Shown here piece by piece: positions 13,326 through 25,785 of a stretch of DNA of 64,000 nt (positions are counted from its first letter, which is position 1; each line of letters opens with the position of its first letter). Location: the NCBI GenBank assembly GCA_005406025.1, contig BGZK01001577.1:1-64000 (forward strand), read 5' to 3'. Position numbers and translations under genes: made by a program. The notes below the pieces were generated by a model. It searched no databases and was not told where the DNA came from. It saw nothing but the letters and a program-made list of their open reading frames with translations. The DNA is from Eumeta japonica (lineage: Eukaryota; Arthropoda; Insecta; Lepidoptera; Psychidae).

Positions 13326-16300
13326 TATAAACTTTTTAATTTTGCTGCATATTAAACGCATTCACGAGTTCCATTTGGTGTTTTACATGTCTACATTGGT
13401 ATTCAAATAAAAAATAAGCGACATTTGTCTCTTTCAAATACGATTGTGCGTACGCTAATAAAAAACACATGCATGCGTGACAGTTTCTAAAATTTTAGCG
13501 ATCTCCATACTATGTTTGCTCTGAGGTTGGATTCACTGCGATCCCTAACCGCAGACAAACTGACCAATAAGTTTTTAAGTCAATGTAAGACGATTTCGTG
13601 CTTTATCGGTTGTAGACGTTGTCTCCACAGGCAGGGAGCAACAAAAACTTATTGCCGAAAAATGTCATGAATGAAGATTGTGGTAAAAATCAATAAAACG
13701 GGGGTAAAATAAAAAGACAAAATAAAATATTTTCACAACTTTATGGAATATCACTCCACTCGTATTTTGTAATAAAACTTCCGTGATCTTAGACCATTGA
13801 AAAGAAAGGTTGGTTGTATCTACAAGAAAAAAATTCACGAAATTTATTCCCTATTCATAAATTATATCTGTTGAAAATGCTTAGTCTTAATTTTCGTCTT
13901 TCTTAAAATTATTAGTGTTACAAAGAAATATGGATTGTTACATAAGTAAATTATTGTAATCAAAATTGTGCTACTTACTAAAGAATATTAATTTTCTATT
14001 ATTTAATTTGCTATAATAAAAGCATGGACTTGATGATATGACATGATATGACCTTTTTGAAGTCTATTTATTAGTTTTATTTCAAGTTTTGAATTAGTCT
14101 AGGTACTAATGGATCACAATTGAATTTAATTTTTTAAAAAATTAGAAAAGCTTACGCGGAGGCTGCATCTATTATGGAATAAAAAAAAATAAAGTGACAT
14201 TATAGTTATCTTGTGTATGAGATCCGTCACAAAATCTATTTATTTGTATCATTATGAAATTACTAATATTCTATGACGTATATATCGATGTAAACAGTCC
14301 AAAATTTCGACAAAATAGTGAAACGAGAATCTGATGTAATACACACGTTCGTATCATATAATTGGGTACGTAGAATCAATGTCTGAATGCCTTTAAGTAC
14401 CAAAATATTTATTGTAATTCCGTGAACGGCGTCAGCGAGGAACAGTAAATTAAACTTTATCAGGTCAATACCGTATGTTCGACACGTATAACGATGTACT
14501 TGACGCTGTAAACATTGAGCTACAAGCCTTCGCGTGGTTTGACCGAAAATCTTTGTAAATCCGTGATTTGGCTTAACTAAAAAATTATTTCTGTAAATTT
14601 TTGTATACTAGTTTTCATTGCAGGCTCTATTGCTATAGGCAAAAAAAGATAAATATTCAATTTTGTGTATAGGCCCCATTATTTTTAATGCATAGATTAT
14701 TGGATATTTAGATATTTGGTGACTTTACGTTTCTTATTTTTCAAACATTTTCCTTATTACCATAATAAGCAAAATTTTTGAGAAAAATATGGAAAGTAAT
14801 TAGAGAACCGTATAAGTATAAATAGACATTAAAATAATCGATTATTTATTGTTATTTTTATTAATAATTAGTAATAACAAACAAGAAACGTTCAATCGTA
14901 ATCTGAATTAGTTGAGATATAGGTTTTTTAATGAAGTGTACATTTGAACTATTTCAAAACGTTAAACTGCTTTCGAATTTTTTATATTCATTATTGTTTC
15001 TAATTTTATACTTTATTAGCAATCATCTTCAAATTAAGATTATTTGTCACTCATACAATAAGATTTCTTAAAGTGTTGTTTGTTGTTAAAGATTTTTAAA
15101 AAGTTACGTTGTCATGATGCATATCTTTACGTCAATTGCTATAAGAAAACTGTAAAATGTTGTAATTAGCAGAAGTATAAAAAAGGGGTGTTAATAAAAT
15201 TTTGTGAGATACCTACCTCTATTTCACGTAAAGTGGGAATGATTTTTTTTCGTTTGTCGTTTTCGGTGTGGGATGTCTTTGGATAGGTTGTTGAAAAATG
15301 TCGCGGGTGTATGAAGACCATTTTTCGATTCGTTTCAAGGATCCGTTTGCGAAAAATTATGCTTTAAAGTATTAATTTCTGTTACGATCCTGAATACCCA
15401 ATGCCAGCCAAATGGTTGTATTTGAAAAATTCACTGCAGTAGCATATATAACGATGTTAAAAAGAAAACCATCATAACCAAGTGAACAATATTTATTAAC
15501 AAGTAGTAACCGACCAATTTATAAAAGGTACTTGCAGAGGCAAAAACCAAAATTTCTTATAAATTCCATTGAAAGTTACTTAAATGATGTAGTTAGTCGT
15601 GTAAAACGGGTGGTAAATATATGTTTATAAATCATGTAATATCACGGAAAAATAAAATCGTAACACCCTCAGCACCCGTCCCATGCGGGTCCGGTTTTAA
15701 ATGCTATTAACCGTTAAACTGTGAACTCTTAATATATTCATAGTATCAAACAAAAAGGCCCCTTCTGAGTACATGTGTTGTGACGAACAACTATGGAATC
15801 CTGCATTGTGTGCGATCCGACACGCACTTGGCCGCTTTTTTGCCTTTGAAATGACATCCATCGTTCGACGGTGGGCTAACGACTTGCGCCCGATAAAAAA
15901 AAAAATGAGGAATGTTGTATACGAAGGGGCCTCAATACGAATAAAGAATTCGTTTTCAAGTTACAAAACTAAAAATCATCCATCGGCTACCTGAAATATT
16001 TGACACTATGTTTAAATTAATAATATTTGTCTTTCTTATTTATGTTTTAATTAAGACACGTAAGTGTACTTTATAAAAAAAACCTCGTTAATGATTCCGT
16101 ATTCCAGGATGAACGGAGACACGGGCATAGCTAGTCTATTACATTGATATACTAATATCGGTAAAACAAAGGAATTGTTGTAGAAATGTTAGAAATATGT
16201 GAATGCGAACGTAATGGTCATCTAAACCTATTTTTAAAATGCTCTCCTTGCCATGTTGCTTTTAAGTACAGTACGACGCACGAAAATTTTCCGCTGTGAA

Positions 16301-16929
16301 GTTCATCAGGAAAGCGTCGCAATGGCGTAAAATAGGAACGCGGCGGAGAAGAAGAAGGGGTCGGAGAGCGTAATACCTGCGCAGTACATCATTCGCAGCC
16401 AATTCCGAGCGGTAGTTTCGTGCGTTGTAATGTACCATTCAATCTTTAATTAAACTAAAGGAAATAAAACTGAAGTCTGGGTTTTTCTGTATTTCTTCAA
16501 ATATAATTTTAAATATTAATTTATGTTGTATACAGTCTATATTTTCACATGTTATTAAAAAATGTAATAATATAAACGAGGAGTAATTCTTAATACATAG
16601 TTTTATGTATCCTTTAATTTGCATGCGTGCAATGTAATGCATGCGTGCGTACATGTCAACTTTAGAACGGAGTGACCAATCGAAACTCAGTTTGCGACAT
16701 TTGAAAAGAATCTACTCAATTTAGATACAGCTTTTTTCCTCAAACAGTTTCATCAACTGCCGTAAACTGTATAACAATCCAATTATTTTTTTTTTAAGAG
16801 AAATCTTTTTTAAATGTTTTTTACAATATTTATGCAAACTGATCTACCGATGCATTCCTAGAATAAGAAGCAATGCTGTGAGATTGGAAATAATCTATGC
16901 ATATATAAGCAAAATAACACTGACTGATT
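13326..16929. other. Gene-free sequence
   Basis: AT-rich. A possible small TIR element at 15751-15934 (GGCCCCTTC at one end, GAAGGGGCC at the other) and a GC-rich patch at 16260-16430. No exon recognised. Confidence 0.6.
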
Positions 16930-17130
16930 GATTGACTCATCGCAAGATCTTCGAAACTATTGGTCCGATTGACTTGAACTTTGGCATAATTTCTTTTTTC
17001 AGGACGTCCATACGAACGGATTTTACGCAAATCCTATCTAAAAATAGTCATTACTTTTGGGAGATGCTCGAAACTATAGGTCCGAATGACTTGAAATTTA
17101 GCATAGTAACTCTTTTCGGGAGGTAGACGC
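16930..17130 (+). repeat. Two tandem diverged units of about 98 bp
   Basis: GAAACTATTGGTCCGATTGA then CTTGAACTTTGGCATAAT is repeated about 98 bp later as GAAACTATAGGTCCGAATGA then CTTGAAATTTAGCATAGT. Dispersed repeat of unknown family; open frames here are by-products. Confidence 0.6.
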
Positions 17131-17429
17131 TCACAGAGTACGGGTTCTAAGCAAATTAAACAAAAAAAAAAAGAGTATATACAGAGTGTGTGTCAGAAGT
17201 GAAATTTCTTTGGCTAAATTAATTAAAATCAGTAAGATTGTCCATGAATAATCAAAAATACCAATTAAATACTAAAATTCAAGATAAATTTTAAAAAGAC
17301 AAAATTTAAAATTAGATGAAATTTTGCGTAATGCAGTAATTAATAAATGAATACTAATAATAAAATATATTATACAATTATTGTAATATTGTTATCGGGC
17401 AAGAAAATAAAAATTATATATACCTTTTA

Positions 17430-17960
17430 TATATAAAACCATTATGATAAAGGATGCTTGAGCATTGTACATTTTTTTTTTTGCGTTTTAACGAAAAGCT
17501 ATTTTAATTGATAGAGAAATATGTATAAGCATATAATATACTCAAATTTGTTATTATCATTGTTGTTGTTATTATAATTATTAGTAAATTTCTTTTATAA
17601 TGATATAACTGTTATATTTTTATTTATTTGATAATTAAAAATTTGTAGAAATTATAATAAGAAATATACGTTTTACATTCAACATAATTCAGGAGCTTCG
17701 TAAAAATAATACTCTATACAGCAATAGAGTATAGATGCTTACTGTTCTTGTCTCTTTCTTTCTGGCGATCTATCCGATCGCTCTCACCGTCTTTTAAAAT
17801 CTAAAATCGTGACGGCCTCATCATCCCGCTAATATTATTATTGTGCCGTGACGCGATCTCGAAATTTCACTGTCAACGCGCCTAGAAGTTTCCTTTTAAA
17901 AATATTGGTTGCCTGTAAAGTCGGTATACGGGCGAAAGTTTTACGTGACAACGACTTTGA
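17430..17960. repeat. Diverged partial copy of the 18.1-kb TIR element
   Basis: Direct similarity to 18430-18860: CCATTATGATAAAGGAT, ACTCAAATTTGTTATTATC, GAGTATAGATGCTTAC, ACGCGATCTCGAAATTTCAC and TTTTACGTGACAACG occur in the same order. The left part of the element is missing. Confidence 0.65.
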
Positions 17961-18112
17961 GTGGTAAAATCATTTTAATGTGATATTCATTCGTATAGTA
18001 GGAAGAAGGATGAAATAATAGTAACAATTTAAAACATTTATTTATACAAAGAATTATATTTAAAACATTAATTTATACAAAGAATCTCGCACTGAATTTC
18101 ATATTAACAAAA

Positions 18113-18859
18113 TTTTATTTTTGACGTGACAACGTCTTATAACTTGGTTTGCCGGGTGACACTTTCAAGAAACTGCGTTACGCTCCGCTCGTTATGCGCT
18201 CACAATGAGGCGAGTGAAAGACGCGTCCCTATCGGGTATGGTTAGTGCAAGGCAGGAGGACAGACAAAAGTGGTAACGCGTTAAAACAAAGAACTTAATT
18301 CCTAAAATGTATTGCAAGTTATGTGTGTTTTGTACGTATGTATGTGTAAGGTAAAATAAAATTTGAATATGAAATGCGAATTCTTTTGTATAAATTAATA
18401 TTTTAAATATAATCTTTGTATAAATTTTTTTAAACCCATTATGATAAAGGATTTGAGCTTCTTCCTACTTTGCGATGAACGTTGCATTATTTTTGATACT
18501 CAAAATGTATACATAAATATACTCAAATTTGTCATTATCGTTGTTGTTGTTATTCTAATTATTCTACCTTACATACATAACGTATTTATATACAAATATA
18601 CATACAATAACTTGTAATACATTTGCGTCTCTACGTCTCTCTCGCTCTTAGGCGGGCTAACTAATGCTCTCTAGTGGAAGGGAGTATAGATGCTTACACT
18701 TCTTGTCTTCTCTCTCGATCTTAGGCGGGCTAACCATGCCAGTGGAAAACGCGTGCCTCATCACTCGCTAATTGTGAGCGCATAACGTGAGGCGTAACGC
18801 GATCTTGAAATCTCACCCGGCAGTCCAATTTATAAGACGTTGTCACGTCAAAAATAAAA
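18113..18859. mobile_element. Unclassified long-TIR DNA element (about 747 bp)
   Basis: Ends are inverted repeats: left TTTTATTTTTGACGTGACAA then CGTCTTATA, right its complement. Similarity continues inward about 120 bp on each side, with GCCGGGTGA, GCGTTACGC and TATGCGCTCACAAT in order. No coding sequence seen. Target duplication not clear. Superfamily unknown to me. Confidence 0.75.
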
Positions 18860-21282
18860 GGTAATGTGTCCTTAAAGGAACGACAACTTTTACATATTAA
18901 AGTAGTGTTTTATAAGAAGAATTTAATCTCCTATTTAAATTTCTGTATGTTCGTATATTTTACATGCAACTTACGTCTTGTGTATCATGGACAGCAGAAT
19001 GACGAACGTGACGTGATCTCGACAGTGACGGACGGAAAGGATCTGATAATGTGAAGTGGGCTTAAAAAATTTTTGTTGAGTACACTACAGCGGCTCACAG
19101 ACTATCGACCACGTTTCACTCTTCATTGTGTATTACGTATATGTTCCTTGTCTCTACTTACAGCCCTCATTCAGTGTGTGTGTTAAAACTTACGATTTAT
19201 TACTTGTATAATCTTGAACTCGATAAAGGATATTTTAGCAACTAGTGACCTAATTTTTTCGGTGTAATGACATTAAAAATTGTAGTATACAAATTATAAC
19301 GCATATATTCTACTGTGAAAAAAAAATTAAGATATTATATTTAAAAAGTTGAGGAAAACTCTCAAAAGACGATTAGCATCTGGAGAAACAAATAACTACC
19401 TAGTAGTTATTTGCGCGAGATGTTCAACTTTCATGGGTTACACACACTTTTTGTGTATTGCATTTGATGTTTCAAATAAAGAGGATAGGGAAAAACCAGC
19501 CAGGCACGCACGAGGCAGAATCGCGTACCAAGGGTTCCATACTACAATACAATATACATATATTTTAAATACTTCAAAGAAATTATTTTAATTCATTCGT
19601 TTGCGGAATCTTAGCACGACCACACTCACACTTGGCCGATATTTTATTTGTCGTTTTCTTCATGTTTGCACAAAGATCATGCCAAGTTTGGCGTTTGTAC
19701 GTATTGTATTGCTTTGTAGTATTTTCGCTTTCACCATAATTATGTACCGGTGTATCGTACACTACTCCATTAGGTACTATTTATACATGATGATTTAATG
19801 ACTAAAATATATTCTTAAACAGTTTTAAAAAATGTGGTTGCCGAAAAAGTAGAAATAAAAAAAGTCGTAACTTTCCCATTTACTAATTATAATTAATTTC
19901 GATTAATTTTTATTGTAGAATTACGAAATGGTAATGTACAAAATTTATGTAGGGTAGTGATTTTTTTAAGCGTCATATTTCTTGTTACAATATTTGAAAT
20001 ACAGATAAAAGTATGAACACTTACGTTAGATAAATAATGTGTACCTAAGCCATGCGCTACGTCAAATCAAAAGCCTCAGTCTTTATTAAGGAAGTTGTTA
20101 ACTTATATTTATTGTAAGATAAGGCTAGAAAAATGAAAATCAAGAACAAGACACGTGTTGAAAAATCAACTCACATTATTTGCTGTATTCGGTGTAGTTA
20201 CTTTTGAGTGAATAAACAGACGGAGCGGCGTCGACAATTTGCATTATTGTCTTACGTTCCAGACATATTTCAGTTGAACACACAATGTTTTAATACAAAT
20301 TGTTCCAGGCAAAATTTCGTTTGCTGAAACATTAAAGGTTAAATTGTCATTCAAATTTGTTGTCAACATCTCGAAATAACAAACATCCGTCATTCTTTGC
20401 GGTATTGAATAAAAATTTAATATTTATGTGATCTTCTCTTTATACATGATGCGCTTAAATTATAACTTTTTTATATAAAATTAGACTACAATTAATACTA
20501 TGTAAGTTGTAATAGAATTAGAGATAATTATACTTTATAATTAATAAAAAACTAATGCAATTAGACTTAATAACCGAATCCATCTTACAGCACCACACAT
20601 ATATGTTTAATACCATGTCAAATAACGTAGTTTATTCATTCTCATTTAACCTTTAATTTCATTTGTGAGAAGTACTTAGCTTAGTATATTGACAGTATGT
20701 ATAGTACAATTCATTTCCGGCGTTTAGAGAATGAATGGTTGTCGATCATCGTACACCATTCATCCACCATTCATCGTGGTACATATATTTTGTGGTGGTA
20801 TCCTATGAGCTGTGCTCATTATATTGTGATGTTTAGTTCGTATTGATTTCTGAAATGAAAAATATATTCATAGGTAAATTATTTTTTTTTAACGAAAAAA
20901 ACGTTTTTGAGTAAATTATTTTTATTAACGTGCAACATAATTGCTGTTAAGTGGGAATATTTTATTATTTATGCAGTATATATCGTTATCAAAGTCATGC
21001 AATTGTTGCTAAGGTGCGCGTTAAGTTACCTCGTCTCGATGAGAAGAAGCGGTCAATGTCAGCTAGTATTTACGTATTATCATTCCGCTATCTTTATCTT
21101 AACTACGTGGACTTTACGTGAATATATTCTCAACGGAGAAAATCTTATCTTAAATATTGTTTTCGTATTGATATACAGACATTGCACAATGAGTGTCAAC
21201 AATGCTTTTGTATGGCTTTATCTATTTCGTAATCCGGCGCGATTTCAAAAGAATCACATAAAAATTCAGAACAGGCAAGAAT

Positions 21283-21430
21283 TGAGAACGGGATCAAGAT
21301 CAAAATAGGGAACAAAATGGAGATCTGATCTGTCTCCAGATGCTGATAAAGGCCTAGTTAGAGAACATGATCGTGGTCTGGTTTAGAGTCGGAGTCGAGG
21401 TAGCAGTGGAAAGTGAAATCGAATTGATGA
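21283..21430 (-). repeat. Degenerate GATCTCG-type core, reverse orientation
   Basis: GAACGGGATCAAGATCAAAA, GGAGATCTGATC and GTCGGAGTCGAGG units are the complement of the core found at 4245-4435. Confidence 0.45.
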
Positions 21431-24152
21431 CGTGATCACATCGATTCCAATTCATCATTTGTGTGGTACCAAAGCCGGTGATTTTAGTTCTACGTATAAA
21501 AACTCTCTTAAATAAACATACTTTTACACATAACTAAAACATTTTCAATGCAATAAGATTTAAATTAAGATGCCTTTAGTTACTACATCTTAAATAAGTT
21601 ATTCAAATTTTTTTTTTATTAATACCCTTCATATTTTTTCTACTGAAAGCATGTTTTATTGAAATTTCAACTTGCAGTCTGTACACATTTGAGACAATTT
21701 CCTTCATGTTCTGATAAATTTCACGCAACATCCGTCCAAGTAAATTATGCGGTTGAACGGACATGCTTTAAGTGGGGCTCGACGGCGACCAAGGTGAACT
21801 CGCCACGGCGCCACTGTCGCCAGACCGCTATTGCACTGCAAACTGGCTAGCGACATTCTGCTCGTGTTATTGATAATAGCGACGTTATCTGAACAGACAC
21901 ACCGCTATTTGCCTCGGCACTACAATTATTATTAAGTGCCGCTTATCTCACGCACGCAACAATCGCATAGGTAGTCGCATATTACATTACAATAAAAATT
22001 ATGTACGAGTAAAAGGAATCGTTTGAAAGCTGTATGCAAGTATTCATCTCCGGCTTGGCCGTCGAGGACATATATAATTGGGTACTGACTAAGTATATGC
22101 TAGTACTGTAGTCTATTATACGTATTAGACGGTTTTGCAATCAGAAGGCATCGAGTTAATGTCCTGTCTACGGGCGAAACTCTCAATAACTTTTTTTGAG
22201 TTGAATAAATAAAACCACCTGGTCAAAGCCTTGGCAAGAACATTGATCCGTGACGATGACAACGGCCGTTGTCAGCTCCCGATGCGCCTTAGACCGGCAG
22301 ACCAATTCTGTAAACTCAAAACGATTCATTCGGTACTGTTACGACGTTTAAGTTACGTCAACCGAGGGCTCGTGACGACAAACTCTTCTCGCTCTGACGT
22401 AATTTTAACGTTATGACGATATCGACAGAGTCGTTTTGAGTTCAAAGAATCGACGTGCAGTGTTAAGGGGCTTAAGTTCCAATCGACCGAAATAAAACGT
22501 TTGTGAAAGAGTTTGTGCAAGGTCTTTGTGTGAGATGATACAAAGCTTATATAATAAATACCGTTTCCAATAAATGAAAATTAATTTGCTAATGACGCAA
22601 AAACTAGTCGACTCGCAGTGAAAAACTTCAAGTGCTTATAGTCATCTATTTCTCATTAAAAAATTATTTCACGAATTTCTATAAAATTTTTCATTCTCTA
22701 ATTTATTATTTTTCAATTTTATTTTCATACAAAAAAAAAACTGTTTAACGGACGCTTTTTGTCTCTGACCCAGAATTTCATAAATTTGGTGACGAATCAT
22801 TTAATCGTGTCTTGCATTTATATAAGTCTATGGAAGACAATAATATGTCTAGGAAGTGAGCGAATAGTTAATGCGACATTACCAAACAGAACTTCTCGTG
22901 CTTGATCCACTTTGTACGTAGGAGTTTGCAGCACTTCGCAGGTTTTCATGTTTGTATTTATGCAATCAATTTAATTTTTTTACATGGGAATTGGGAAAAG
23001 CATGGTTAACATAGAGCTATTTTATTTTAATAAATTTGTGTATTTTTTAAATTTTCTAAAATATTATTGTATTTACGTTAAAACGTTGCAGAATGCTTTT
23101 TGAATATGTTTATTTAAGTCGTAAAATAATTAAAAATATGAACCTTTTGTTGTTATTAATATACGAGATGCATAAACGGAAGTTCTTTGTATTTCAATGC
23201 GTCTGTTGTAGTTCCTCGTTTTATTTTATCGAGCGAAGATTGCGTACTTAAAAATGCAAATGAACTTGCATCAAGCGTGCACCATTCATAACATAACGTA
23301 TGTGTGGTATATCACCAATTCTTGTCATATGAACTGTTTTATGAAAATAAAAACGTTTTGTACATATTTTATTGACAATTGTTGTTTTGACATTTACTTA
23401 AAAAAATAAGAGAACAAATTTCACCAAACAAATTTCACAGAAAAAAATTGAAACCGACTTCGAAAAGCTTAAACTTAAAACTTAATAATAATAATTTCTA
23501 AAGCCTACAATAAGAATTTAATTACGTAAAATTACTATTTATTACATATTTACAATACCTACTTCATCAATTTTTTTTTGGAGTTGGCGCCAGCGAACGT
23601 AATTTTATTCGTGCGCTTTTCCGTCTCATGGGCTGTTTTTTTTCGTATGCATTTCGAGTACAAGTTTTCTGTTCGACCTTTAAGTCGGTAGATATAGTGG
23701 AATTATTATGTTATCAGGTTAAGTAAGTAATACAGGAAATGTATTATATTATGTAAAACTTGCTTTGGCTGATATAAAATTTGGCTGAGACTACAAAAAA
23801 TATAATTTTTTTGAGTTGTTAGGCCTTCTGCTACCGCTCTGTACTGATTAAATTATTTGTTATTATTGGAATTCATAGAGTGTACTTAAAAACCATAATA
23901 TAATTAAACTTCGTCCGGTCAATTTCCTATCATTTGCCCAATCACTTGTTCTCTTTATATCAAATTTTCATTACGATCGGTAAAACCGTTCTTAAGTTAT
24001 TAAGAAACATACATATTTATCAAGAGTAGTATCAAAATATAATGAAGCCTTTCAATAAAAATCATTTTAGATAAATAACAGGGAACTTTCATATATGATC
24101 GTGATAAAAGCATGCATTATGCTTTACGTAATGATGATGATGGCTCGATGAC

Positions 24153-24205
24153 TTCGACATAATGATGATTCTTTTCGTATTGAAAAGAGTCATCATTATG
24201 TCGAA
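24153..24205. repeat. Hairpin, 24-bp arms, 5-nt loop
   Basis: Arms 24153-24176 and 24182-24205 (TTCGACATAATGATGATTC then TTTTC) match at 23 of 24 positions. Loop GTATT. Confidence 0.93.
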
Positions 24206-24689
24206 AATTGTAACAAATGTTTTTCAATATCAATCAAATTTGTGAGTCCATACAAGTCTCTAGCGCATTAATGAGGATACCTGACAAGTGCAAGTTTATT
24301 GTCCACTAGATCATACTCGTTTCGGAGCGTCCGTCACTGTTCCGTGTTTCTTATGTTCGTGAAACGTCACTGACACGCAAACGCTTTGTATTTTTGTGAA
24401 TGATGTGTCCATGTGAAGATGATGATGCTTGAAAGACCGTTTTTCATTAAAAAATTGTTAGGCGACCTGATTACATGCATATCAATATCGTATAAATATG
24501 GATGAGTATTTCGTTATTGATAAGATGATGCTTTCCAGTGATTTATGTTGGCTTAAGCACCCTTTAGACTTTGTGAAATTTAGTAGTACTACATGGGGTC
24601 ATAAATAAGGCTGTGGAATCTTGTTCCAATTCAACTCTCTTTATTTTTGGATTTCAAGAAAAAAAAACAAAGGAGTTGATTTTGAGATT

Positions 24690-25150
24690 TAGATAATTGG
24701 TTTGAGAACTGGACACGGGGTACGAGATCTGTTTAGAAAAAATCTGAGAAACGGTTGACCCTACAGGCCATCCCTAAAAGATACCGCTGTGCGCATCGAT
24801 GATGTTTTTGAGCTCTATGAGTTCCAAAATATGGAAAATTCGAATAAAAGTTGACCTACGGACCAACTCCAAAATTTCTCATTACTTTTGAGTTCAAAGC
24901 CCTCAAAAAATTTATAGCAGTAAATTATAATGCTTTTTAGAGCTCTCCAGGCTCAAAAATACAGTTTTAATACGTTTTGAGGACTTTGAACACAATTGCA
25001 CGAACCTAAATTTATTTAAAAAAAACATTTTTTATATTTCATTTACGATATCTTTTTAAAGCATTCTTAGATTTTAATTCGCTTTATGGCATTCGACGTC
25101 ATTTTTTTAAACAGACACCAAATATTAATCCATTAAAATTTCACTTAATG
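24690..25150 (+). repeat. Dispersed repeat, copy A (pair with 63290)
   Basis: Contains AACGGTTGACCCTACAGGCC, ATCCCTAAAAGATACCG, TTTTTGAGCTCTATGAGTTC, CAGTTTTAATACGTTTTGAG and GGCATTCGACGTCATTTTTT, all of which have diverged counterparts in the same order at 63290-63740. No coding sequence. Confidence 0.65.
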
Positions 25151-25444
25151 CTTTATATGAAAGAGATGGAGATGGCGACATATCAAAATTGTATTCAATT
25201 ATTAAGTAAAATCCGTGTACAGTCAAGCAAGCTATGAATTATAATGTGTATTTTACAAGTGATACTAAAAATAAAAACTTGATCGTGCACAGTAGTTTGT
25301 ACACATTTACAAAGTCCGGTTATTGTACTGTTTTGTGGTAGATACCTATCCGAGACATCTCGGCACGATATCAATTACATCGCTTCACAACGCTTTGTAT
25401 TTACGACATGGCCGCTTCACCTTCCAGGTCCGTCGGGCGACAAA

Positions 25445-25785
25445 ATGCAACAAGGAAACAAGGACGTGGTGCAGAGCACGATCGGATCCTTCGGAAGATA
25501 CCACTTTTGGATATGTCTCCTCCTTTTCTCGTGCAAGTTCTCGGTGGCGTTTCAGCAGATGGCAATAATATTTCTGGCGCCGAAGACGTCGTTCACGTGC
25601 CCGGACACGAGACAGCAGACTTGCCCGTGCCCCGACCCCATATACGACACTTCCGTGTTCAACCGCACGATCGTCATGGAGTGGGACCTGATCTGCGAGA
25701 AGAGGTGGCTCAAGGACTTCACGCAGACGCTGTTCCAGTTGGGCACTCTGCTGGGGAGCGTCTTCTTTGGCATGGCCTCTGACAG
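25445..25785 (+). CDS. Transporter gene 1, exon 1 (residues 1-114)
   Basis: Encodes the short cytoplasmic N-terminus, helix 1, the first extracellular loop and helix 2. It ends with AG of a split Arg codon at a GTGACT donor (25786). The exon is clearly GC-richer than the introns around it. Open frames on both strands here are shadows of this exon. Confidence 0.92.

Larger units (their letters stand above)
18860..24689. other. Gene-free sequence upstream of transporter gene 1
   Basis: Mostly AT-rich. 21770-22440 is clearly richer in GC and CpG than its surroundings, and could be distal regulatory sequence or an old repeat. 20907-21308 is a hydrophobic open frame with no ATG at its start and no recognised family. 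Old repeat ends at 23930-24020. Confidence 0.55.

Noticed and set aside
15751..15934. Possible 184-bp MITE with GGCCCCTTC ends
   Set aside because: Inverted match is only 9 bp plus traces, and no target duplication is visible.
20907..21308. 133-codon hydrophobic frame resembling part of a chemoreceptor
   Set aside because: It begins with TTG rather than ATG, no splice sites fit, no receptor motif is visible, and its end runs into a repeat core; kept only as a note.
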